From Mucidula mucida (Eukaryota > Basidiomycota > Agaricomycetes > Agaricales > Physalacriaceae), in NCBI GenBank assembly GCA_015501055.1, contig JADNYV010000026.1, positions 186,001 to 250,000 of the forward strand: a DNA stretch of 64,000 bases, given 5' to 3'. The position numbers and the translations under genes are program-made. Below, one piece after another: positions 44,378 through 56,880 of this stretch (position 1 is its first letter; the number at the start of each line of letters is the position of its first letter). The notes under the pieces were generated by a model. It was not told the DNA's origin, did not search any database, and worked only from the letters and a program-made list of their open reading frames with translations.

Positions 44378-47300
44378 CTACTCTATCACCATCGGAAACG
44401 CGCGACTGCTCCCCACACCATCATCAGGATGTAGCACAGCTTCTCGCGTTCTCGCGTCTTCCCCGATCGGCTCTTTTTCAATCTTGACCTGCGCTTCGGC
44501 TTCTTCCTTCTTCACCCGCTCCTCCTCTTCCCTCAACATCGCCTGACCCGGCCACAGGACAAGCCCCTCATGGAACAGCCTCGTAGCCAGCCCCGTGTCA
44601 AGATCGTCCATCTTCCGGAACTGCACCCCCTTGGACGAATTGATCGATGGCCGCGCCACTTCGTCCAAGTAGTCATACTTGTGCCGCTCCCTCAGCTCGG
44701 CCCCAGTCGGCAACTCCTTACGCTTGTCGGGCAGATCCACGTCCCCAGTGATATTTTTCAGCACCTAGAACACGCCACAAATCAATCAGTCAATGATGAT
44801 CAGAAATTCAACTACATACCCAAACACCGAGTGTAGCGTGCCGTTCTGCTGATATCGGATATTGACTGATAGATCTGGGAACGGAACGATATGAAGGCAG
44901 GGAGCTTGGTATATTGGCCAAGTCGACCGAGTCGACCGGCATGACGGGGTTACTCGACAACCTCAACTTGTCGTTTCGGTGGCGTTCAAGAGAATGATTG
45001 ATGTAGGAGAGGGCGTCTTTGTATGACTCCTCACAAGCTATACCGTATTGATCAATGTATGCATCGATAGTCGAGTAGGCATTCTTACATTCATAAGCGC
45101 AAAATATGGGCTGAAGAGTGTGTGACGCTGCATGAACCTGCCACTTGGAAAACGACTTGATCTTAGCCCCACATCCGTCCCAGTGGCACATAAACGTTCC
45201 CTGATAAACAGCGTTAGCGTCGACTACCAATCAACGAGAGTTATTTACATCGCTCGCCTCTCCGTGAATGAGAAGATGTCGATAGGCCCTTTCGGCAGAA
45301 TTGAGAATGCCATCACATTTACCCCACTTGCAGTTCATCGTTCGCAATCTAGTCTGTACGATCTCAAGCGCATTCTCTTCGTCGGCATCTAAATGAACCA
45401 GACATATTCCCGTCAAATATATAGCTCCACCACGCAGAAATACTACAGACCTCCAGACGACATAGACAACGCACCATGCACCGCTAGCTCGAAGTGTTAG
45501 ATCTCACTCGTAACCAGAAAATGTAGCTAACCAAGTTTCGTCAACTTCTTGACTCCCTCTTTGTCCAACTCGTTCACCTTCTCTTTCTCTTTCGTCTTTC
45601 GCCTCCTGCGACGTTCCTGGTCGTCTCGCACCCACTGGGGAGGAGCTGGCAACATCACCCCGACCAACTTCCGCTTTCCAAGTGCTTTGGCAGATGGGGT
45701 CGCTCTTCGCTGCGTCGAGTCTGCATATGAAGGAAGTGGGGAATCGGGCGAGTCTAAAAAAAGCGGAGCCGCGTCTTGGTTCTTCGCAGGAGGCGGCGTC
45801 ATCGTCGAGACCGACGTTGGCCGGCTGACTTTAGGCTGTTGAGCCTGCACAGGTGCGGCATAGAATGGCTTGTAGTACTGTGCTTCCAATGATTTCTGCT
45901 GTGGAGGCTGTTGGGTCACTTGCGCCACCAACTGAGGCTGTTGAGCCAACGGTTGTGGCTGTTGTGTCACCAGCCGAGAATATTGGCTCACAGGTACCGA
46001 ATTCACCCAGGTAAGCTGTGAACCAGCAGATTGAGACGGAGTCCCAGCCTGCGGTACACCGGTAGAAATGAACGACTGATTTGCAGGTTGATATTGAGAG
46101 AAAAACGGAGTAATGGCAGTTGCCAAGGGGTTTGAGATTGGTGGCTGAGCCACCGTGGATGGAGTGCCAGATCTCCTTGCACTGTCTGTCATGGCGGCGG
46201 CGGTAGGTACAGTCATGCTGGTGGCGCTCCCAGAGGCCTTTAGAGACGAAGGGGTGGAACTTCTGTTCAAAGACTGGGCCAACACAGCCGGTCGATAATG
46301 AGAGAAAGAATGAGTAATAGCAGTTGCCAACGGGTTTGAGGTTGCAGTATTGGCCACCACAGACGGAGAGGCAGATCTAACTGCGGTGTCTGTTGTGGCA
46401 GCAGAAGACACACGCCATCTGGCAGTGCTCTGAAAGGGCTCTGAGGACAATGGAGTGGAATTCTTGTTTACAGACTCGGCCGATAAATCAGGTTTATTCG
46501 GCGTATATTTCTTGTTAGCAGGGGTGTCAGATTCACTGGAGCCAGTATCTTCCCTCGCACGTTTTTTTCCCAAGGCACGCATCACATCTTGAGCCAAAGT
46601 CTTTTTCTCCGGGGGGCGGGCCAAACGAGACGGCGAATCAGACGTGGCAGAAGAGGATCTAAGGGCCGGCGGAATGTCGAGAGACATTGATGGTGGACAT
46701 GGATCGGATAGTGCTCGTTGGGAGACGGGTTCTGCTGTAGATGGGACGGGTTGCGAAGCAATTGGCGAGGGATTCGTGATAGCAGGAACAGGCTGTATTG
46801 TTGGCAGTGACGACGCTGGGGACACTAATGGTCTGGATAATGGTGTGCTGTTACTGATCTGCGGAGCCCGGAAGTATGCTGATGGATCAGGTATGGGGTT
46901 TTGGCTTTGACGTGAAGGGCGTGCATCACTATCAACATGGCCGTTCGTAACAGAAGTCAAAGTCGAATTGTTTTGTGATAGGTCATGCGATGAACGGGCA
47001 TCTAATGCAGCAGGCGAGACAGTCTGAGGTAACGGTTGGGGTGTCCGACTCGTTACAGAGAGGGTGGGAAACCAGTCTTAAAAACAGCACGGTAAGAATA
47101 ACCATCTTTCGTGATGATGATGTCACTGTTCTCGTCCATAGCGATCGTGTAGCCCTTGAAGAGCTCTTGTGCGCCAGATTTATGTACGCGGGATATCGCT
47201 TCCTGCATCCAGGCGTGTCTACTGAGGAGTGAGCAGACCGTAGGTTTCAGCCCAAATAAAATCGTACTGGGTGAAAGTGCGTGTAAAGAATCGCCGCCAT

Positions 47301-48211
47301 TCGTAACCTCTTTCACCCTGTATCTATCCGATATCGACGCGTCTATTGACTGGTAAGCGCGCATGACAACAAGCAGGAATATAGTTCTTACGAGGTGCGG
47401 GAGCCTCATTGAACGGAGGAATGCGATATACTTTATCACTATTCGAAAGTGTAATGCCGTTCACACTGTTTGCGATGGTGTATCCACCGTACACCTCAGA
47501 CTTGCCAGTGCTCCGGACACGCATTGTCACGGTATTCAACATTGATGAGTCTACTGAATCGTGAGCAAAGGACATAAGGAAATATGATGCAAGCCCCAAA
47601 CCTGGTATGGATGCGTTTGGTGTGCTGGACTGGAGTATCATCAGAAACTGCGGAGAGAAACATCATACATGAGTGCGTACTGTAGTCGAATTGACGGAAG
47701 AGTTGACGACGCTCGGGACGGCAGCAGAATAACTCGAGGCGGTAGAATTGTTAGCTTCCCAACTGGTCAGCTACGTTTCTGTACGTTGGGTTGACACACA
47801 GGCGTACCTGGGCCAGCCAATTGGACTGGGATTTCTTGTCCTGTGTGGGGGCGTGGAGCACCCACATTGCGATGAGGGAGGGGTGGCGCGGCGACCGGGT
47901 TTGCGAGAGACGCGGTGGGCATATTCGCATGCCAGCCATGAGGCGTCCGAGGTACCTATATTGTGATGCATGAGATCAGGACCAAGAGATAGAAGGAAAA
48001 TAGACAACTGAGTAGGGGTTAGCTTGACTGGGTTGTTGTGATACTCGAGAGCCTTGGTTCTGTATCAAACGTCAGAGTAGGCACCATTTCGAGGACGTGC
48101 ACATACCACGGGTGAGACGGCAACTCTTGTATTCTGGACGTGGATGCAACTGGATGGCGCGCGCCTTGTGGATATGCCTGATTTACTGGCGCCTGCTGTT
48201 GTTGACGCCGA

Positions 48212-48251
<40 letters not shown>

Positions 48252-48621
48252 GCGGTCGCTGCCTGGGGGGTTCCCATTCGTAGCCTCCTTTCAAAAAACT
48301 AGAATTTGTTGGATGAAGGAAGTGGCATGCCAGAAGGCCGGACATACCGATATGCTGCATCATTTGACCCCAATAATACTGCGAGCTCGTCACTGGTAGC
48401 GCCGTCAGCCCTGTTGTCGTTGACAGCCAAAAAGGAGCATACAATGCCGTCTGCCCGTCGACGACGATTCGCTTGAGCCTCTCCGCCTCAGCCATCGTGA
48501 CCTCTTCCTCCAAAGCAGAAAGATGGTGGCGCATGTAGGCGATATCATTGGTCTTCTTGAGGAAATCCTCGTACGTCTGCCCCGGCAAAGCCAGTTCGCG
48601 ACCCATCGCATCTCTCGACAT
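44378..48621 (-). CDS. C2H2 zinc-finger protein with poly-Gln tract
   Basis: The start at 48621 (MSRDAMGRELALPGQTYEDF) is followed by a coiled segment (HLSALEEEVTMAEAERL) and a poly-Gln run encoded by the repeat at 48212-48252. After several short exons (about 48060-47370) come two related segments with a GYTI pattern (VYGGYTIANSVNGITL; LFKGYTIAMDENSDIIITKD). A large Ser/Pro/Gln-rich exon spans 45527-47050. The C-terminal part holds three C2H2 fingers over separate exons: CKWGKCDG with HLLIH; CHWDGCGAKIKS with HAASH; CAYESCEES with HSLERH. It ends in a charged helix (MLREEEERVKKEEAEAQVK) and stops at 44378. The frame breaks once near 47062-47068, in a GGG/CCC run. Splicing between about 47750 and 48110 is not fully resolved. 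Architecture suggests a chromatin or transcription regulator; I cannot name it. Confidence 0.65.
48212..48252. repeat. GTT/AAC trinucleotide microsatellite coding for poly-Gln
   Basis: About 13 tandem GTT units on the plus strand, read as CAA codons by the minus-strand zinc-finger gene. Length polymorphism is likely. Confidence 0.9.
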
Positions 48622-48787
48622 CAAAGCTGCGTTTGAATAACGCGTCGTCGACGTTGGCGGTCTCCCTTAGGCAGACTCGATCAAAGCTGACACTTCGATC
48701 TATTGCTGGTGTTGTTTGCAATGAAGGGCTCCGGCTCCGGACCGGAGCAAGATCACCTAAGCAGACGTCATCTCTCTTTAGACGGTC
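48622..48787. promoter_or_regulatory. Divergent promoter of the zinc-finger gene and NDUFAF5
   Basis: Only 166 bases separate the two start codons, which point away from each other. The space contains no clear TATA box. Shared upstream elements are an inference. Confidence 0.5.
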
Positions 48788-50143
48788 ATGTTCTCCTCTC
48801 GAGCTCGTTATCTGGCGCGTTCGTCGCGCTCTTTCGCATCGGTAGCGGCTGGAAATCCAAGTCCTTTCGCCGTATTTGACAAACACGCCAAGAAGATGCA
48901 GAAGGACAGAGCAGCGCTGAAGAATGACGGTGAAAGCAGCCGAACCGTGGATTACATTAGAAACGAAGTGGCGGACCGGATGCTGGAACGCTTTGAGGTG
49001 AGGAAAATAGCATATCCTACCTTGTCCTTACCTATTTTGTAGGATATCAAGCGCAAGTTTGGTGTCATTGTTGATCTAGGGTCTGGTCCAGGACATTTCA
49101 CAAGACTTCTCGGTCCAGAGAGTGTACGCAAGGTTATCATGGTCGACTCCAGCGGTACTATAATTGCATGTGTCTGGAAACGTTGGCACTTATATTCTTC
49201 AGAAAAACTTCTTAACCGTGATACCGACGATACATTTGAAGGTATCATATTTCTGTCAATCATGAACACAGCTGAAGCAGACTTTAGTCTCGGTCGAACG
49301 CGTAAACCGAGACGAAGAAGAACTTCTTCAAATTGTCGAACCGAACAGCCTAGACGGCGTTGTGTCTTGTCTGAGCTTGCAGTGGATTAACGATTTACCG
49401 GGTACATATACCTCTGACTCTTTGGTTATTCTAACTGCCTTTAAGGTATGCTTGTTCAGATCAACAAATCTTTGAAGCCGGACGCCATGTTTCTTGGAGC
49501 AATGTTTGGTGGAGAAACTCTTTTCGAATTGAGGTTCGTCTAGTCTCAGATGGCTTCGGCTGCCGAAAAATGCAGGCATCCAAGTTTCTCTCCCGAGTGA
49601 GGACATTCGTTCCTCCAACAACTCTCTAGTTGAGGAGAATGCTTCCCCACGCGATTTTCGTCTCCAGCTATGAGTCTATCTGATAGTGTTGATTTCTAGA
49701 ACTGCATTACAACTCGCACAAGTTGATAGAGAAGGAGGCATCTCGCCACATGTTTCTCCGATGACAGATACACGGGACATCTCCAACCTGCTTGGAAGAG
49801 CAGGATTTCACCTTCTCACAGTTGACCTTGACGAGATACAAGTTCAATATCCCTCGATGTGGGAGCTCATGGATGATCTTAAAGACATGGGCGAGAACAA
49901 TGCCGTCATTGGCAGACGCTCTTTCCTACATCGCGACACTCTAGCTGCTGCCTCTGCAGTTTACAAAGGTACTTGTACTCAACGCTAGCGAGACAATTCT
50001 GATGATATTTGACAGAGTTACACGGCAACGAAGATGGAACTATTCCGGCAACGTTCCAGATCATCTTCATGATTGGCTGGAAACCAGATCCCAGTCAAGC
50101 GAAGAAAGTAGACAAGAAGTCGACACTGAAAATTGCGTTGTAG
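48788..50143 (+). CDS. NDUFAF5: Complex I assembly factor NDUFAF5-type methyltransferase-fold protein
   Basis: About seven exons join in frame from ATG 48788 to TAG 50143, roughly 320 residues. The first 25 residues are Arg/Ser-rich without acids ([18 protein letters not shown]), a mitochondrial presequence. Next come [17 protein letters not shown], typical of this family, the SAM-binding motif [33 protein letters not shown], and [17 protein letters not shown]. The C-terminal region keeps [18 protein letters not shown] and VYPS-like [16 protein letters not shown]. The protein modifies NDUFS7 (arginine hydroxylation in animals) early in complex I assembly. No frame break is seen. It shares a short divergent promoter with the zinc-finger gene. 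Confidence 0.9.
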
Positions 50144-50273
50144 GATTTATATGTAGTATTCAATGACGATCCTGTCTTGCGGGCCAGTGGTTATGAGTCC
50201 GCACAGCCCGGTGCGGTACGACGCGTTCGTGTGGTAAGTGAATACATTATACTATAGTTTACATCTCCTTAAC

Positions 50274-51612
50274 CTATGCCAACGTAGATTCCACTAATGC
50301 TGGATCCTTGTAAAACTTCATGAGATCCTCAACATCGTCTGCGCTGCCCAGAAACACTGAACAACGCTCGTGTATACCTTTAGGCACGATGTCAAGAATA
50401 CGTTTCGTGCCTGTCGTCGCGACGCCACCAGCCTGCAGGATGTTAGTTGTGAAATCACAGGACATTACGACCATCACCTGTTCGGTCAAAAACGCCATAG
50501 GGAACGCCTCGTACAATAACCTCAGCTTTCCACTCTTGCTCTTCTTGTCGTCGGGATAGCCGAAGATGCCGCCGTACAAGAACGTCCTATGTACATCAGC
50601 TACCATGGAACCTATATATCGAGCGCTGTAGGGGGTTTTCGGAGGTGCAGGGTACTTGATAGATTTGAGGTAGGCGTTCACTGGCGGGTGGAAGTACATG
50701 GCATTTCCTTCATTGAACGAGTAGATCTTGCCCCGCGATGGTATCTGGATCTACATCATGTTAATCGGGAAAGCAAGGAGCCAAAAGCAAGTCTGCTCAC
50801 ATCGGGATGTGTGAGAATAAACTCGCCCAGAGACGCGTCCAGAGTATATCCGTTGACGCCCTGACCGGTGGACAGGACCAAGTTGGCAGATGAGCCATAC
50901 CTGGTGCTCATTATATGCGCTGGGATTGGAGGACTGGAATGAGTGGACTCACATGGTGTAACCGGCCGCTACCATTTCACTCCCGGGGCGCAGAACGTCC
51001 TCGACTGATGCCGATCCGTCTTGCGACTACATCGATCGCGTCAAAATGCATTCACATGCTGCGGATGTGTACGCACGACTTTGTAGATACCGAAGATGGT
51101 TCCGATGTTGACACCTGCGTCGATATTACTGCTTCCGTCGAGTGGATCGAATACGACGCAGTAGCGACCGCGATGCTTCTGTTCGATGATGATAGCATCT
51201 TCGAGCTCCTCGGAGACGAGGACGGCGGTCTTTCCGGAAGCTCGGAGGGCATTGACCATAATGTCGTTGGAGAGGACATCGAGTTTCTTCTGGTCCTCGC
51301 CCTGTACATTGGTTTCGCCTGCCAAGCCGACGCTATCAGGTCGTGTGAGCGGCATTCACAGCTAAAAGGCTCCTTAATGCGGCTCACAGGTTGATCAGAC
51401 GCGCTTTCCGGACGTTGGTGGCGATGAATTTGGATGTCACTTGGATAGCCGTCAAGAGGAGGGTTAGATCTCCGGTAGCAGCGGCGCCGAGGCGCAGTTG
51501 GTCGTTGAGGACATGGCTGAAGGCGGCATTAGACGGTCTAATCGGACCGTGAACAGAACACGTACCGAGTGAGGGTGATGAGGTCGGTGTTGGGGGCCTC
51601 GTCGTTAGACAT
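50274..51612 (-). CDS. FBP1: Fructose-1,6-bisphosphatase
   Basis: The gene starts at 51612 ([19 protein letters not shown]) and stops at 50274, with about six exons. The fold is recognisable throughout: [18 protein letters not shown] (metal site Glu), [29 protein letters not shown] (metal-binding Asp, Asp, Glu region of FBPase), [35 protein letters not shown] with the active-site Lys, and [11 protein letters not shown] at the C-terminus. A 45-nt intron separates FLTEQ from [10 protein letters not shown]. It hydrolyses fructose 1,6-bisphosphate to fructose 6-phosphate in gluconeogenesis in the cytosol. The gene reads cleanly without frame breaks. Confidence 0.95.
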
Positions 51613-51996
51613 GATGAAGGGCGGAGATTCGGTTACTAATTCGCTCGCACGAATCGGATGAACGAGAGAAGCCGTATGGGAAGATTCTCCGCTCAGTTAT
51701 ATACCTCCTATCACGTGGACACCACTTTAGCACTTTGCGGGAGACCGCGGGATCGAACTTGTAAACGGCGTTCCTAAGCTCGTCATACAGTCCGATCCCA
51801 ACGTATGCACCTCAATGGAGGCATTTAACAAAACCATGAACTTCAAATTGCTATTCTCGTCGCCGGAAACGTTACTAGTAGGAAAGATGTATTTGAGATA
51901 CTTGTACAAGAGTGGGGCTCGAATGTTATCGTAGAAAACATGAGTGAAGCATTAATATAGCGATCGTTAGAAACTTAGTTAACTTTTGTATTGCTT
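51613..51996. other. Intergenic stretch (FBP1 promoter region)
   Basis: Holds the FBP1 upstream region and the 3' flank of the next minus-strand gene. No coding signal. Confidence 0.5.
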
Positions 51997-52724
51997 TCAA
52001 GGCTGCACCTCAGTCAAACCCGCCTCCCGGGCCTTTTCAGACGTGTAGGTGTCCTTGACCTTACCGGCAGCGGCGAAAGACGCGATAGCCGAGGTCAAGG
52101 CGAAGAGGAACGCGAACCATGGAATGATTCCGAACCAGAGAACTGTAGAATTTCCATTAGCAAGTCTCTAGTACTTGAGGTTATGTGGGCTTACTGAAGT
52201 CAATGTGTTTGTAGATCGGATTGACTCCGAGAGAAGCAGCGGCAGCCAAGAGTGTCGCAGCGGGGACCTCTTCACCATCCTTCCATCCCCAGATCTCGAC
52301 ACCTTTGCTTCGCACAGCGTTGGAGACTGGAATCTGGCAGGCGAAGAGTGCCACCGTCAGGAAAGCGAATACGGCTCCTTGCGCTTTGAGTGCCTGTTTG
52401 CTAGAGCCCCGCTGGACGAAGAGACCGATGAGGGCAACGATAGAGAACAAGCAGGTGATAACACAGAACACTTCGCTGGCGATTGCGGGGTGTACGACGT
52501 CTCATGAGTAAATGTGAGCTTGTGTCATGGAAATAATGGATGTCCTTACTATTGGTGACCAGACGGAGAGTGATCCCAAGAGGGGCAACTGACCGTCGCA
52601 GAAAGGACTTCAGTCGATTTTGCTTAATCACGGTATTGAGACCAATGGAAAGGCTGATGGCGCCCCAAGCAAACGCCAGGGCATAAGAAGCAAGCCTGAC
52701 TGCGAAGAGTGGTGCGCGAGCCAT
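51997..52724 (-). CDS. Four-helix integral membrane protein
   Basis: Three exons (52550-52724, 52195-52500, 51997-52142) give 208 residues in frame. Four hydrophobic helices are visible: LASYALAFAWGAISLSIGL, EVFCVITCLFSIVALIGLF, AVFAFLTVALFACQIP and IIPWFAFLFALTSAIASFAA. A loop between helices 3 and 4 is predicted outside (GVEIWGWKDGEEVPA), and the C-terminus is short and charged. The layout resembles MARVEL-like four-helix proteins of membrane domains, but I see no defining motif. The function is unknown. Confidence 0.75.
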
Positions 52725-53642
52725 TGGATGAGGTGGCTGTAGTACAATGGTACTGTTGGAGTTTGAGAGCTGTGATGAGAGCCGTAGACTGCAGAAACAC
52801 AGAAAAAAACATAGGCATCTTATAGTACGGCGGGTTGAGGGTCAACGGAAGAAGGGCTTAACAAAAAGCTCTAGACGGACGCTGGACGAAGTCGAGAATA
52901 TGGAGGCGGGTGTGGCCGTCGGTCATAGTTGCGGCGTAAGATCAGAAATTAGAGCGCAAAAAACGCGCACATTCCGTATTTGAGTGGACGACAGCGAGCG
53001 CGGTTCTTTTGAGGCTCATGTCCTTGCCGTTTCTCTGGTACGTTCGCCGCACACCATTAAATCGACGAGTACGCTGTGAAGAGCAGCGGTGAACGACAAA
53101 ACAGGGTGAAGACCAACGATGAGGATGGTCTAGAGCGAAGGCGTTATTGATGGTGGGCAGAGCCAGAACATGATTCAGCGTAGATCTCCGACGATTTCAT
53201 TATGATACGACAATACGGCGATGATTAGACAAAGGTAGACAATGAAACCCGAGGTCGGATGAGAAAGGAAAGTGAATCCGAGTGATTCCAGATGATGGTG
53301 GACCCACAGGGACCAGCCGAGGTGCGCCTATTTAGTAGTCTCGAGTCTTGTAAGCGCGATTTCTATGACCAGTCCGGCAAGCCGATGTTGGGGAGGTCAG
53401 CCGATATTGGGGAAGGGAAAGAGACTTTTGATCGATCATGCACATGAGGCGTGGGTCAGCTAAATTGACATCCTCCATCCTGAGGCCTCGGAGCCAACAA
53501 ACACGGAGACCTCCAAGATAGTGCATAGTATACAATGAGCTATCAAGCATATATAAACGACGACGACTCATGAGCTCACATCCTGACTACGAGTTCTGGG
53601 CCGTCCCAGTAGATCTATGTATATCGATTTCAGAGTTTTTGT
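52725..53642. other. Intergenic stretch, no gene seen
   Basis: About 0.9 kb between two minus-strand genes, including the promoter of the four-helix protein. No splice-supported coding region is visible. Confidence 0.5.
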
Positions 53643-54960
53643 CTATGAAGAGCCGGAAGTATCGCGAGCCACGATGGAGGGCACCCTCGTCTTGGGCACT
53701 GCAAACTGCATTGTTTCTAGTTTGTGTTTGCCAGGGTCCTCATGTTCCACGTCCCGGTCTACGCCAGAGAAAAAGGACTCTGAGGAGGTCTTGGAAAGAG
53801 CGACGACCAGAATAATGACAGTCACATATATGCCCTGTACGTGGTAAGAATACATGCTCGTTAACGAGAGAAGATCGGGGGTACTTACCGAGAAATGGGG
53901 CATAAGCAGCTCAAGAGGGTAGTTACTGTCCCATGTCTTACCGAAATCGCCGAGTAAAAGTAGTAGCTAGCTTTGGATTAGAGGAGCTCTTGCGTGCGAT
54001 CGAATGTCAAATCACCCAAAAGATGCAGTATATAGCGCCCGACTCGACGATCATCACCAATATGCTGTCAACAAGGGTTTTCTTCCTTCGTGCTTGCCCG
54101 TATGTCATCTTGATGAACCGTCGATATTGCCTACAAGTACATTAGCAGAAGGAGAGAACTATACGCAACACCATTACCAGACTTTGTAGGCGCACAAGAC
54201 TGTTGTGCTGAAGTTCGTAAGCAGAAGGCAGAACGTACCGAGCAAATTGCCCGAAAATCCATCGAGAGTTCCTAGAGAGTCCATTATCGCGGTCGCGATA
54301 GACGTGGCTGTGGTAGATTAACCTGAATCGGAACGGAAAGGAGTGACAACACAAACCCGCTGTAGCCAACAAAACAATAATCAAGTATAATCGAACCCAA
54401 ATGTTACCATGCCATATGCACCATGTCCTCCATACGACAACGGCGTCACTAATGAGATACTGCCTGCATGTTAGAATATCTTCGCAAATATTTGAGATCC
54501 TCGAGACTCACGCTCACTCGCCGCATGACAAGTAAGGCAATATCCAACCGTAGCTCCCTTGCGATCAGCCAGTCCGGGTTATCCGGCACTGATTCCGATG
54601 TTAATGTCGGAAACTGTATCTTGAAGAAGGTAACGAAAAGAACGACATATGCGGTTGATAATCCGAACATGACCATCGTCGTGAGGAGCAGTGCAAGGCG
54701 GGCAAATGAGGATCGAAGACCCTTTTGACTACGAGCACGGCGATTACAGTCAGTTGGAATCGGGAAATGAGAGAGCATCGTACAGTAGAATCCACGTCGA
54801 CATGAAGACGATCGCTGTATAGAAGCCTGTAATAAGCGCGATTGGGACTCTGTCGTGTGCAAGACCGTAAATTTGACGCACCGTAAAGCGCCACGTGTAT
54901 GACCGTCTGGTTGAAGGTCAACGCCACCCATGCTGCATCAGTGTTAGAAATGCGGGGCAT
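53643..54960 (-). CDS. Seven-helix membrane protein of an Agaricomycete-type family
   Basis: Exons can be followed from MPRISNTDAAWVALTFNQTV (start 54960) through TAIVFMSTWILLYDAL, FARLALLLTTMVMFGLSTAY, YLISDAVVVWRTWCIWHGN, LYLIIVLLATAGLCC, KTLVDSILVMIVESGAIYC and GIYVTVIILVVALSKTSSE to the stop at 53643. The order of helices, the charged ISDAxxVWRxW segment after helix 3 and the V-E-S-G-A-I-Y-C helix 6 match a large uncharacterised family of putative 7-TM proteins in mushroom fungi. Roughly 320 residues are expected. Exon boundaries near 54760-54720 and 54250-54200 are not certain. Whether these act as receptors is unknown. Confidence 0.65.
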
Positions 54961-55463
54961 TTCGTCGACGCGAACGGCTGGGATGTGGTCAAGAAGAGAC
55001 CTTGAGGTCAGGGATGTTGAGAATCGCGCGGATGTAGGCTCTACACCTGGGCGCTCCGCTGGGCGGTTATAAGAGCGCTAGTGGATCTACCATGAATCAG
55101 AACATCAGTTGGATTGTCTGATCCCAATGAGCAGTAGTGATTGGCGTTGGCGTTGCGTAAGTATGCGAGAACATCGGTGCTGGCAAGGGATTGCAAGAAG
55201 ATATCCGTCTTGTCTGTCGCTTCCTGATGAAAGGAGTTTCGTTTTCATGCGCACGGATGCGGAGCGCACTATAAATGGCATGGAAACATGTTTTTACGAA
55301 GGAAACAGACTGGAGACAGATAACGTTGATGAGCGCCCAAGACGTCCCCGGGCCGCCATCATCCATGCCGAAGTACATAATAGACACGTGACTCCTGAGA
55401 AGGCAGTACACGCGTTGAGCGACCTGAAACCGGAACCACCAGCATCTCCATATTCTGAAGGAG
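54961..55463. other. Divergent intergenic stretch
   Basis: Promoter region between the 7-TM gene (-) and the EI24-like gene (+). Open frames on both strands have no recognisable content. Confidence 0.45.
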
Positions 55464-56668
55464 ATGTCGACAATATCGAGTGGACCCGAGGCACAGGACT
55501 CTCTCTTCGCTGACGATTCACCACCAAAGGACACTCCTAGCGAGCTTTCAAGAGTGACTTACCGTCTTGACTTTCCGCCTTCGTACATTGTTGTGGGTGT
55601 ATATAGGCTCTTCACCGACAAGGCCCTCTATCAGCCAGTCTGGGAGAAGTGCAAGCATGGAACTCAGCGCGGGGTTACCGTTGCTGTCGTCTGGGTAGCT
55701 CTCTACTCGTAGGTTCCGCGTGCGTGAAACTGACACATCAGAATCACAGGGATTTCTGACATTCCACACACAACGCAAGTTCATTGAATTTTTTATGTCA
55801 AAGTGAGCTCAATATCGTTCCCGATGAGCCTGCTTTGACGCTCTCTAGCTCTCCTCGCGTGACTGGTCTTTCTGATGATACTATCCTGGGATATAAAGTT
55901 CCGTTCAGTCTTTATTCTTGTAAGTGCTTCTGAGACACCAATGGACATTCGACATCCTGAACCTGTACTCGAGACGCTGCTTTTGTCTTTGTGGCTACCC
56001 AGGCGACTTTCATTCTCAAGTTCTTCCTCTCCCGCAACATGCGCGTTGCTCGTGATCGTGCTTGGGATCAAACTGTGGCTTCGCGAGGCAAAGGTCCCAG
56101 CTTCTGGCAACCATATGTGGAAGAGTGGGACAACCCTCCTGTCGTCCAAAAATCTCGGATAGAACGTCTATTTGGCTCTTGGTTCGCTGCTTTTGTCGTC
56201 AAAAGAAGCAAGTTGCTTTTCAGTGAACTCGCGCATAGTGCTGACGAATGAGCAGTACTCCTCATACCGTTCAGCTTCGTTCCTTTCTTTGGGCTAATCA
56301 TCTCTGCGTGGTTCAAAGGCCTAGGCACTGCTCACATCCTTCACCGTCGGTATTTTGAGTCGAAGAAAATGACACCCGAACAGATTGACATCTTCATGGA
56401 AGAGCGTAAATGGGATTATCGAAGTGAGTCCTAACTAAATTTAACTCTTCTACGTCTACTCATACTTGTCCAGCCTTTGGATTTGCTGCCGCCATCTTGG
56501 AGGGATTACCCATAATCGGTCTAGTGTTTACAGTCTCAAACCGAGTAGGGGCGGCTATGTGGGCTCATGGCGAGTTGTCCTAAGATCCTTATCTCAATCA
56601 CACTGACTCATACCATCTTAGATCTCGAGAAAAGGCAGCACTACTACACCACCAAGAAGAAACTCTAG
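55464..56668 (+). CDS. EI24-like multi-helix membrane protein
   Basis: Seven exons (55464-55694, 55750-55802, 55849-55919, 55974-56222, 56256-56423, 56474-56569, 56622-56668) sum to 915 bases, 304 residues, all in frame. The N-terminus is short and acidic, followed by YRLFTDKALYQPVWEKCKHG. Hydrophobic helices include YAAFVFVATQATFILKFFLS, LLFILLIPFSFVPFFGLIIS and GFAAAILEGLPIIGLVFTVS. The protein ends NRVGAAMWAHDLEKRQHYYT. The profile resembles the EI24/Lds2-Rrt8 group of ER or lipid-droplet membrane proteins in fungi; this is by layout, not by a decisive motif. The sixth intron begins with GC, not GT, after CAT-G; no GT alternative keeps the frame. Confidence 0.75.
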
Positions 56669-56880
56669 AGGCATGCATACGACATGACATGGACTTTGTG
56701 TACTTTTACAATTGTATTTCTTCTCTCTTCGGCCTCGTGTGAAGACCGTGCGGCTTTTCTAAAGGCTTCTTTGCTTATCTGACTACTCTGAGTATTCGCT
56801 CTTCCGAACTAAGCGAAGGAGCAGCAACTGACCACTCTGAGCCATACATTCTTCGCTTCTTGATTTCAACTTCTCCCGCT

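Noticed and set aside
48200..48260. Tandem repeat considered as a CRISPR or minisatellite array
   Set aside because: It is a plain GTT trinucleotide run coding for poly-Gln; there are no spacers.
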